Below, piece after piece: positions 11,601 through 17,023 of a stretch of 39,019 nucleotides of DNA. The translations under genes and the position numbers were made by a program. The notes beneath the pieces are model-generated. The model saw nothing but the letters and a program-made list of their open reading frames with translations, was not told the DNA's origin and did no database searches. Origin of the DNA: Marinisporobacter balticus (GTDB lineage Bacteria; Bacillota; Clostridia; Peptostreptococcales; Thermotaleaceae); assembly GCF_004345705.1 (NCBI RefSeq), contig NZ_SLWV01000034.1, forward strand, positions 1-39,019. The letters run 5' to 3'. Each line of letters starts with the position of its first letter. Position 1 is the stretch's first letter.

Positions 11601-12386
11601 GCAAATAATCCAATAAATTATATAGATCCTACAGGGTATAGTAAGTGCCTCAATAAAGAAAAAAATAATTCTTCTAAGAAGATGCGTGAAGATGAATCGA
11701 ATTCGATAGAATGGGAAGAGTTGCAAGAAATATTAAGAAACGGGCCAACATCTGAGATTGAAGCGCGTAAACTTGCATACGAGCACATTGATGTTGCGAA
11801 CAAGCATTATAATGCTACTTTGTTTAACGACTATGAAATAATAGGAAAAGGAATACAGTTAGATAGCAGTTTAGTAGCAGGTGGTGGTGCATTAGATGTC
11901 GTTTGGTTCAACAAGAAAAAGTTTGATAAAGATGCACTGACAGATATATATGATTGGGAAAAGCCATTTGTATATGGGTCTGGTGGAATAAATTTAGGAG
12001 AGGGTACTGGGGAGGATCTAATTAAGGCGAACAAGGAAGTAATTAGGCATGCTAAGAAAACAAGTATACGACCTGGCGGAGGTATATCTATTATTATTGT
12101 TGGAAGAAAGAAAAGTGAGAAAAAAACTTATAATATAAAGAGTTATGAAGGCGCTAGTCACTCAATGAGTTGCACCCTATTTCATTTCAAAGCCCAAACT
12201 AGTTTGAGTGATGATGGTTTCACAAAAGTAGATAGTATAGGTGTCGAAACAAGTAAATTTGACATCGGTTATGGTGCTTCTTATTCTAAATTAATTCCTA
12301 AAGAGTTTACTGATCCTCTATTCTCAACACCAAGAGAACACAAAAATCTATTTTGGCCTACGCAATCGCAGGGGAGTTTTATGTAA
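5688..12386 (+). CDS. RHS/YD-repeat polymorphic effector with internal cohesin-dockerin module
   Basis: The protein has 2232 residues from ATG 5688, 10 bases after AAGGAGG (5671-5677); the in-frame TTG at 5682 is too close to that site. Layout: a lysine-rich N-terminus without signal peptide; YKGDL/YKGKI/YEGEI repeats (about 75-240); a DPVDLITGNFYVEDTDFDIP entry segment (about 254); YD repeats; a cohesin-like domain (about 1078-1190) and dockerin-like calcium loops (about 1208-1260, DFNKKVNANDF and FDINGNNQVDIDD); more YD repeats; the RHS core end (RSRYYNP, about 1938-1985, closing with YIDPTGYS); and a 247-residue C-terminal cassette. In known RHS proteins the YD repeats form a shell around a C-terminal toxin. 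The cassette is glycine- and beta-rich (SSLVAGGGALDVVWF, PGGGISIIIVG); I do not recognise it. The absence of an export signal suggests a non-Sec route or release by lysis. The lipoprotein 23 bp downstream may be its immunity protein. Confidence 0.92.
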   Translation: MSNHIRGKKNKEIKVTEKRYDQEFKRKIKAVKDGFKGVLGAVGDIRKVLETPEDSKTFERLEIETRESIPPQTYHYNKDGYKGDLQRVDYNKDHDEPVYEYYKESVYEPKTFRESHENEATRYYDSDGKLNKVTYSWDNSNQHPSINIDEDGYKGKIPVKDVDEGQPKITYHPDGSRVEKVIYTAYYEGEIEYRTITQKRQIGTVAVYVGWYAGKAIKGPAIYFHEQDYVGNGSQDERANHGYRKKSSYDNTDPVDLITGNFYVEDTDFDIPDIGLDFKIIRYYNSISDVDSIVGKGWNIGFSSKLEINNSANEVTVLKDDGSIMKFEFSQEDNGYITHADVLDTLKKDQNGNFILNKKNKLVYVYNSTGKLVSIKDLNNNQITLIYDATGNIQSIRMPSGREMSFTFENGKIKSIQDPTGRSIEYTYDANHNLTQVKKASGAFIKYAYNSYGLTSVTDENNKKYIVNEYDEFGRVIKQIYENGDAFLYIYNEIISENSHTNISTGETYKYKYNEDLLLIRKTFPDSSMEEYTYDEYANRNSFKDRSGNITTYNFDDRGNLLSVISPSPFNYETRYEYDKEDNLIKITTPEGKVKEYEYDVHGNLVKVTEKLDNNQVVTTIYTYDSQGRRISVTDGNNNAIKYRYDATHNRPVEIIDAEGNIFSYEYDNLNRKVKEMNTYGQMSFVYNHMDKIEKAIDHNGNTTRFKYDKLGNLIKVIKPKEYDSNTDDGQGIQYVYDGMDRVVREIDIFGNAKVNVYDSKGNKIRVALPNFYDSIDNISTSIQYEYDYNNNIIKMTDPYGAQMRSKYDLVGNKLKEIAQNQYDPNTDDGKGYAYEYDLLNRLSIIKDPEGNIVQKNIYDRDARLVKQIDAKGYLYANNDAARYGIIFKYNQAGWLVEKRVPLKIETHQIYYNITLYVYDKVGNVIEEKTSQEYVLVDQYPEHYCITTYTYNKNNKIKTITNSVGKTIEYCYDCIGNVIKETTKINDTKYLVKGYAYNILGNIQKHWIEADAEDLNVDKCTPIDGKVLLETIYEYDSNQQLIKVTNPSGAITEYEYDSKGQLIAVKKDVIEDVLDIESNMLSIESYKKSFYEGEQYTFDLKITPSNMIKGLNVQLKYDPRLLELVSVNTKDTNLFHENINKGSLNICSTKNNLAIQGENILSTLTFKIKENMKGIGHIHILPSSRYVDTENHQCEFTEIYSKIVHVKCPDMDFNKKVNANDFALTALKYNTKSFDEKFDINGNNQVDIDDLHYIKDWIFNNKSLNAVDVEDFIPRYVNPKYSNTKNTVKRTITYEYDKVGNLVKETDCNGNSVEYEYDLNNRLVKIKDKEGNISRNFYDQSGNLIKEVSPEYYDINSDNGVGKTYKYNAMNQLIDIVDTKGNVVQRNVYDLSGNKIKQIDGEGYAASGDDQSRYGIEYIYDIGTRLKSIITPESKVIGKKSKQYEFNACNNIIKSIDGEGNIKTHTYDLGNRLVKVTNAEKIDEAYKYDYYGNIIETIDGKGNSIKYQFNSLNLLSIITDPMNFKIKYYYDKEGRLSKEINRNGEQIIYEYNADSNICLKKNLATKDASDFFYYKDGSICADINNNNINQYVYNKNYLLREYKRNSKSVLAYSYDKNNRVKTIATVDGQSVQYSYNSNGQLAEVVNDKNMIATYKYNINNTVKEILYHNGVQNIYDYDKDTNPISIIQKSSENKLINKIDYTYNNNQMITAELLNDDGNLYTYDKLNRIQRAVNLATGNTEHYIYDKANNITSKTSNEELYQYTYNSKNQLISSTHNQKEIKYSYDNNGNLLQKTCENDIIDYTYDGFGRLTKVSTPSKQVLHNTYDARGLRIATVENSTYNQFIYDKDQIIAELDLNNHISSFNIRANNKIVAKKAHSGDLFYYLHDARSNVINIVDESLAVKNTYKYDPFGTFKYAKETIDNRFAYAGEAFDKISELYDLRSRYYNPSTMRFMQEDTYRGDGLNLYSYVANNPINYIDPTGYSKCLNKEKNNSSKKMREDESNSIEWEELQEILRNGPTSEIEARKLAYEHIDVANKHYNATLFNDYEIIGKGIQLDSSLVAGGGALDVVWFNKKKFDKDALTDIYDWEKPFVYGSGGINLGEGTGEDLIKANKEVIRHAKKTSIRPGGGISIIIVGRKKSEKKTYNIKSYEGASHSMSCTLFHFKAQTSLSDDGFTKVDSIGVETSKFDIGYGASYSKLIPKEFTDPLFSTPREHKNLFWPTQSQGSFM

Positions 12387-12409
12387 TTTAAAATATACGG
12401 GGGGATTTT

Positions 12410-13486
12410 ATGAAGTGCAGGGTGATAAAAATGTGTGTATATATTTTAATCATACTACTGCTAGCTGGATGTTCAGATTCAGCTAGCAGTGATAAAGATA
12501 TAGCACCTATAGAGATACCTAAAGAAAATAAGATTGAGCTTGTGGAAAAATGGGCAAATCAATTAGATAGTCCATTAATGCAGTGTGTAGTTGAAAATAA
12601 TCTTGTATATATTATTACTGAAGAAATGTGTATTTATGTAATTAATTTAGATGATGGTGAAGTTTTACATTCTTTTAAATTAGATATTAATAAACATAAT
12701 AGTAGCAGCATTTCTATTTATGATGGTCTACTAGCAATTGGTTTTAGTAGTAACAAAATTATAGTTGTAGACACAGATAGTGAAAAGATCAAACGAGTTA
12801 TTCGTGGTCATATATATAATGTATGTATTTATAAAGATATATTAATGTATTGGGATTTTCCTTCAGAAAGTATCATCGCTATAAATATCAATACGAGTGA
12901 GGAAATTTGGCGAGTGGGTGGAAATAGGGCAGAACATGGAATGATAGATCTTTTTACATTTGAAGATAAATACTTTATGTGGGGAAAGAAACCATTTTTT
13001 ATTCAATATGATCCTAAAACTGGTCAAGGTATTAAGAAATATGCGTATGAAGAAAAGGGGTGGTTTAAAGATGGTAATATAGATCACCTATATGAAAAAA
13101 TTACGACACCAATGGACGATTCAAAACTTGAAAATATATTCAATCGAAAATTGTTGGGACTTCTTAAAACTACAACGCCTGTAGATATTTCTTTTATGTA
13201 TGGAGATACATTATATTTCTATGGAAAAGATACTCAATTAGATTGGGAAATCAAATTTCCTTTTGAAGAGCGAATAGATATAGAATGGAGAGATTATATT
13301 TTTATTGCAGCAGAAAAAGATAAAGTGTTATTGTTTGATTTGACAAACAAAGAAGTCCTCTGGAGTAAGGATTATACTATCTCAAGAAGACCCTATATGT
13401 TTATATATGAGGATATGTTTGTTTTCCCAGGAGTAGATGGTACATTAAGGGCATATGATCTTTCTCCTTTAAAGAAAAATGAATAG
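12410..13486 (+). CDS. Lipoprotein with PQQ-like beta-propeller repeats; candidate immunity or partner of the RHS protein
   Basis: This 358-residue protein has a type II signal peptide: basic start, hydrophobic stretch and lipobox LLAGC with Cys21, so it should be anchored outside the membrane. The mature part shows repeated beta-propeller signatures (VYIITEEMCIYVINLDDGEV, LLFDLTNKEVLWSKDY, PGVDGTLRAYDLS) like PQQ/quinoprotein-like repeats, but I see no catalytic motif, so a binding or scaffolding role is likely. The gap to the RHS stop is 23 bp with a GGGGGG-type ribosome site and no terminator, so the two are probably co-transcribed. A gene directly behind an RHS C-terminal cassette is usually the cognate immunity gene; a surface lipoprotein would suit a toxin acting at the cell envelope. 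That role is inferred from position only. Confidence 0.8.
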   Translation: MKCRVIKMCVYILIILLLAGCSDSASSDKDIAPIEIPKENKIELVEKWANQLDSPLMQCVVENNLVYIITEEMCIYVINLDDGEVLHSFKLDINKHNSSSISIYDGLLAIGFSSNKIIVVDTDSEKIKRVIRGHIYNVCIYKDILMYWDFPSESIIAININTSEEIWRVGGNRAEHGMIDLFTFEDKYFMWGKKPFFIQYDPKTGQGIKKYAYEEKGWFKDGNIDHLYEKITTPMDDSKLENIFNRKLLGLLKTTTPVDISFMYGDTLYFYGKDTQLDWEIKFPFEERIDIEWRDYIFIAAEKDKVLLFDLTNKEVLWSKDYTISRRPYMFIYEDMFVFPGVDGTLRAYDLSPLKKNE

Positions 13487-13560
13487 AGAGTGGAATTATT
13501 AAAGCAGGGGTAGTGGGAGCATTCTTGTCATGTACTGAAAAGTAAATATCATTATATAGA

Positions 13561-13587
13561 ATAACCCTTGGCAATGCCAAGGGTTAT
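13561..13587 (+). terminator. Strong hairpin after the RHS-lipoprotein pair
   Basis: A perfect 12-bp stem (ATAACCCTTGGC / GCCAAGGGTTAT) with a 3-base loop lies 74 bp after the lipoprotein stop. The downstream T-run is weak (CTCAAACTATTTTT), so termination is likely but not certain. Confidence 0.6.
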
Positions 13588-13661
13588 CTCAAACTATTTT
13601 TCTATTGGTAGTTATTCATCCATATTAAGATTAAAATGTAAATAGGGGTTAATATGAGAAA

Positions 13662-13859
13662 TTCTATTATTTACACGATGCATGTTCAAATGTAATAAAT
13701 ATAGTAGATGAAAGCCTTGCAGTTAAAAACACCTACAAATACGATCCTTTTAGAACCTTTAAATATGCCAAAGAAACCATAGACAATCGTTTTGCATATG
13801 CAGGAGAAGCCTTTGATAAAATATCTGAACTTTACGACTTAAGATCAAGATATTTATAG
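13662..13859 (+). pseudogene. Orphan fragment of the RHS core
   Basis: The fragment repeats the segment of the intact RHS gene starting near base 11334 (offset 2328 bp), with three mismatches over about 190 bp. It reads in the RHS frame from FYYLHDAC to YDLRSRYL and then stops: one extra T after GATATT turns RYYN into RYL-stop. An in-frame TAA lies just upstream and there is no usable start. The match ends just before the conserved RSRYYNP end of the core. Displaced RHS core tails downstream of the active gene are a known by-product of C-terminal cassette exchange; here the displaced cassette itself appears to be gone, replaced by IS debris. Confidence 0.88.
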
Positions 13860-13890
13860 TGGTTCCTTTGTCAAGACAATTATTTTAAAA

Positions 13891-14463
13891 TTCTTAATGA
13901 ACCATATTTTTACAGCTAATCAGTGTTCTTATTAAAACAACATTTAGTAGTAATTCCCCTTAGGTAGCCTATAGCTATATATGTTACAAAGTTAAGGAAA
14001 GAGACGTCACTCTCGCGGCTTTAGCCCTTTAGGAACACAAACAGCTAAAATTGTGGATAAGGGAAATACAGCTTATTAGGCTACTTTCTTAAATCCATAA
14101 TAAACTTCATAAGGCGTTTGATAATTATGTGCTTGGTGAGGATGTTCCTTGTTGTATAATTTCATAAATCTATTAATACCAGCTCTAAGTTCTTTGGGTG
14201 TGACATAATGATAAATATAAATAGCATCATATTTCAAAGTTCTAAAGAATCTTTCCACAATAACATTATCATCCTCTTTCTTCCAATTACGGAGCATATT
14301 AGGGGCAATTTCATGTTCTGTAGCTAGTTGATTCAACTCTTTCTCTTCACGAAGGAGTTCAAGTACAACTTGTGTTTTAAATTCTGGTGTGAAACTTCTT
14401 CTCTTTTTCATATGAATACCGTCCTTTTTTAGTTGATTTTATTATAACAGGATTCATTAAGAA
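13891..14463 (-). mobile_element. IS3-family element remnant with matching ends
   Basis: The segment is bracketed by inverted sequences TTCTTAATGAACC (13891-13903) and, on the other strand, TTCTTAATGAATCC (14463-14450). Weaker similarity (AGACA plus an AT tract) extends outside both ends, so the true limits may be 15-25 bp further out, into the last codons of the recombinase gene at 14472. It contains the fused transposase remnant on the minus strand and about 185 bp of non-coding 3' sequence. At under 0.6 kb it is much shorter than a normal IS3-family element (1.2-1.5 kb), in line with an internal deletion. Confidence 0.6.
14076..14411 (-). pseudogene. IS3-family transposase remnant: OrfA start fused in frame to OrfB end
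   Basis: The 111 codons join two parts. Residues 1-46 are the helix-turn-helix start of an OrfA protein (KKRRSFTPEFKTQVVLELL, then NMLRNWKKE). Residues 47-111 are the end of an OrfB DDE transposase (DNVIVERFFRTLKYD to the HPHQAHNYQTPYEVYYG motif). Everything between is missing, including the OrfA leucine zipper, the frameshift site and the DDE catalytic core apart from the final region. The joint is in frame, so a small protein with the DNA-binding part could still be made, but it cannot transpose. The family is clear from both motifs. Confidence 0.85.
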
Positions 14464-14471
14464 ATAGAAAT

Positions 14472-15365
14472 TTATCTGTCTAGATTACAGGTACCATTAT
14501 ACCTTAAATCGGATTTGCTTGGTTGAACATATCTGCGTGTAGTTTCTAAACTTTCGTGGCCTGCCAAATATGCTACCCTTTGCAGTGGGACACCATGATC
14601 TACAAGACTTTTACAAAATGTATGTCTTAATGTGTGTGGTGAAACATTTTCAAGGCCTGCTACCTTTGCGTATTTATAAACCATATAGCGAATAGAACGA
14701 TCTGATAGTTGAGTTTTCCTTTCACTTAAAAAATAAGGAGCATCTTGTGTTTCAGGATTCCTTATATCTAGCCATTCTTGCAATGCTTGGGTTGCATCAC
14801 CGTTTAAGGGTACAATTCGATATTTATTTCCTTTTCCATTACGAATCGTAACATCTTCCATTTTTTTCTTTAAACAAATATCTGAAATAATAAGGTCAGA
14901 AACTTCTTTAACCCTTAGTCCAGCTCCTGCCATCAATCTACATATTGCCATATCTCTTTTTCTAACAATATCATTATTCTCATTACTGATTGCATGAAAA
15001 TACTTTGCGGCTTCTAACTTTCCTAACCACTTAGGAGCTGCATACTGCTTCATTGTTCTTTTTATTTTGACTTTCAATGCAGGATTAAAAGCCGTTAAAT
15101 ATTTTTCAGTAGTAAACTTAAAGAATGTTTTTAATGATGCAATAATCTTGTTACTATATGCTGGTTCATACTTTTTGATTTTATCCATATAAGCTTGAAA
15201 CTCATATAAATGCATGGTTGTAACCTTGTTAGGCTGAAAATCTTCATTTTCTGTTTGGATAAACCACATTATCAATTTCTCTAAAGCAGATTTGTAATTT
15301 TTAATTGTAGCTTGACTTTTGTTCTCACTATTCAGCCAATCTATATATTGATCTATAATTTTCAT
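14472..15365 (-). CDS. Tyrosine recombinase/integrase of XerC/D type
   Basis: This 297-residue protein has an N-terminal SAM-like core-binding domain (about 1-100; IKNYKSALEKLIMWF) and a catalytic domain with the expected residues: Arg151 (AGLR), a basic KGNKYR turn near 178-183, His244 and Arg247 (HTLRHT), His270 (AGHES) and nucleophile Tyr279 (RRYVQPS). It is intact and full length. It strand-exchanges short recognition sites; whether it serves a lost integrative element or resolves dimers cannot be told. It lies 50 bp after the Fic gene in the same direction, and its last codons run into the possible end of the IS3 remnant, so its natural C-terminus may have been altered slightly. It is not closely similar to the second recombinase at 34421. 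Confidence 0.9.
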   Translation of the reverse strand: MKIIDQYIDWLNSENKSQATIKNYKSALEKLIMWFIQTENEDFQPNKVTTMHLYEFQAYMDKIKKYEPAYSNKIIASLKTFFKFTTEKYLTAFNPALKVKIKRTMKQYAAPKWLGKLEAAKYFHAISNENNDIVRKRDMAICRLMAGAGLRVKEVSDLIISDICLKKKMEDVTIRNGKGNKYRIVPLNGDATQALQEWLDIRNPETQDAPYFLSERKTQLSDRSIRYMVYKYAKVAGLENVSPHTLRHTFCKSLVDHGVPLQRVAYLAGHESLETTRRYVQPSKSDLRYNGTCNLDR

Positions 15366-15415
15366 AAAATATCCTTTCTATAGTGGGGAATACTACATTA
15401 TTCTTCAAATCTATT

Positions 15416-16078
15416 TTAATAGTATATAATACAGTTATTATATAAAAAGTCATCAACTTGAGAATAATCAGCGGTTTCATAGTATGCGCATAATTTTGTA
15501 GTAAATTCTAATAAATCATTTTCTTTAATTGTAAAAATACCACTTCCAGAAGATATGAGTATTTTGTTTGCAATTAGAGTACTTGTACGTTTATTTCCAT
15601 CCCAAAACAACTGACTTCTTGCAGCCCATAAGAAATAATATATTGCTCTTGCTGCTGCAGTAGGAAGATTAAAAATTTTATTTAATTCCGATTCTACATC
15701 ATTTTTATCTGGTATTGGAGGTATATATGAAGTTCCTGAAATACCTACTTTACCATTCTTTAATATTCCCCATTCAAGAGCTTCATTTCTTGCAACTTCA
15801 GAATGTACTTTACAAATATACTCTAAGTTCAATGGTTCTTCTATGGTTTTCAACATATATTTCCAAGCATTTCTAAGATTAATTATGCACTCAATATCAC
15901 TTATACTTACGCCAGAGACATTTACACCATTTAATATTGTTTCCGTTTCAGGAAATGTAACATTACATCCTTCTAGCTTTGCACCATTATATATGTTTTG
16001 AATGATTATTTTTTTTGCATGAAATACATTTTCCTTAACGGATAAATTACATTTATCAGGATAATTTTTAAACATCAT
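15416..16078 (-). CDS. Fic/DOC-family protein with an atypical active site
   Basis: In this 220-residue protein the Fic core motif, normally HPFxDGNxR, reads QLFWDGNKRT (residues 156-165). Gln156 stands where the catalytic His is expected, while Phe158, Asp160, Gly161, Asn162 and Arg164 are kept. Near the N-terminus GAKLEG (32-37) matches the inhibitory helix pattern (S/T)xxxE(G/N) except for its first residue, so the arginine-blocking Glu36 is present. Classical Fic enzymes AMPylate target proteins with ATP and need that His; this protein may be inactive, regulatory, or use another chemistry. The start at 16078 follows GGAGG (16095-16091). No antitoxin-like small gene adjoins it. The family is certain, the activity is not. 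Confidence 0.88.
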   Translation of the reverse strand: MMFKNYPDKCNLSVKENVFHAKKIIIQNIYNGAKLEGCNVTFPETETILNGVNVSGVSISDIECIINLRNAWKYMLKTIEEPLNLEYICKVHSEVARNEALEWGILKNGKVGISGTSYIPPIPDKNDVESELNKIFNLPTAAARAIYYFLWAARSQLFWDGNKRTSTLIANKILISSGSGIFTIKENDLLEFTTKLCAYYETADYSQVDDFLYNNCIIYY

Positions 16079-16150
16079 ATATGCATTCAGCCTCCATTTC
16101 TATATTAATAAAATCTCCCTGAATAGATATCGTATTCTCGGATTAATTAA

Positions 16151-16189
16151 AAGTGATTTCTTAGAGTAGTAAATTTCATAAAATCACTT
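16151..16189. repeat. 9-bp inverted repeat upstream of the Fic gene
   Basis: AAGTGATTT (16151-16159) and AAATCACTT (16181-16189) are perfect complements separated by 21 bases, about 75-110 bp upstream of the Fic start. It could be an operator or a leader hairpin; nothing else supports either role. Confidence 0.35.
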
Positions 16190-16229
16190 CCAAAATATGT
16201 ATTAGCGTATGATATTGTTAAATTGTTGG

Positions 16230-16312
16230 ATATACCCCTATATGGAAGCGTGGATTGAAATAATCTATAGTAGGTGGATTGATCAGTTTTGTAAACGTCG
16301 CTTCCTATATGG
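16230..16312 (+). CRISPR. Relic of a type I-C-like CRISPR array: two broken repeats around one spacer
   Basis: The left unit (16237-16261) reads CCTATATGGAAGCG followed by TGGATTGAAAT, the typical 3' end of type I-C repeats; its first seven bases are degraded. A 35-base spacer follows (16262-16296). The right unit begins with GTCGCTTCCTATATGG (16297-16312) and is then cut. Overlaying both halves gives a 32-base repeat with the expected palindromic stem (CGCTTCC / GGAAGCG), GTCGC start and GTGGATTGAAAT tail. No cas genes are in the window and the array cannot be functional as it stands. The break at 16312 coincides with the start of the IS91-type fragment. Confidence 0.72.
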
Positions 16313-16850
16313 GTGTTTTTACCCATCCCCCCCGTTTAGCTCTAACATAAAAACCATTTTTGGTTTTAGCATAAATTTTATTTTTTAAAGATCTAAAATT
16401 ATCTTTACCAAAATGAAATTCTAACATATTAAGAAGAATAGTTTGAAATCTTTTACGTAAAGATTCATAGTTAATGTATTTGACAGGTCTAAAAACCTGC
16501 GTATTACCCATAGCACCTTCAGTACAAAGAATATGAATATGAGGATTAAACTTTAAATCACGACCAAAAGTATGAAGGACAGAAATAATACCTGGTTTAA
16601 AGTTTTGAGATTTATTTAAGTTGTTAAACCAAGATAAAAGAGTATCAGCTGCCGCTCTAAAAAGTAAGTTAAGAAGAGTTCTATCCTTTCTGAAAATAAT
16701 ACGTAATTCTTTAGGAATAGTAAAAACTAAATGACGATGTTTACAACTAATACACTTAGAAGAAATAGCATGAGCACGTTCTTTAGCATATTTAATGCCA
16801 CAAGAATTACAGAAGCGGGATTTACAAGTATGATAAGGGAGATGTGTCGA
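16313..16850 (-). pseudogene. IS91-family transposase fragment, truncated at both ends
   Basis: One continuous minus-strand frame from 16850 encodes a zinc-ribbon segment (CKSRFCNSCG), the conserved HRHLVFTIPKELR stretch, and the HUH nuclease motif in FNPHIHILCTEGA, then runs to RAKRG near 16330 before a short unrelated tail and a stop. A TAG two codons upstream of 16850 ends the frame on the 5' side, so the N-terminus and start are missing. The C-terminal part with the catalytic tyrosines is gone. Motif order and spacing match Y2 transposases of IS91-like elements, which move by rolling circle. The 173 bp up to the permease stop (16851-17023) show no gene. Confidence 0.82.
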
Positions 16851-17023
16851 GAGCTACCTTTGGTCTTACCGCAGGGTAGCACTCTTTTGTAATTTACATT
16901 ACTTGTGAAGGATGGATTTTGTATTTTCAATGCCTAAATCGCCTTTCGGGACGATTGCGGATCACTTGAACCCAATCCCTCAGATTTTTTTTGATTTTAT
17001 TTCAAGTCAATATTAGTTTTGGA

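Noticed and set aside
5696..12034. Minus-strand frames of 60-75 codons over the RHS gene
   Set aside because: They are antisense to strongly conserved YD-repeat coding sequence and have no initiation signals.
13490..13545. Short frame reading GIIKAGVVGAFLSCTEK after the lipoprotein gene
   Set aside because: It resembles the tail of a hydrophobic peptide but has no start and is too short to support; it may be debris from an earlier cassette.
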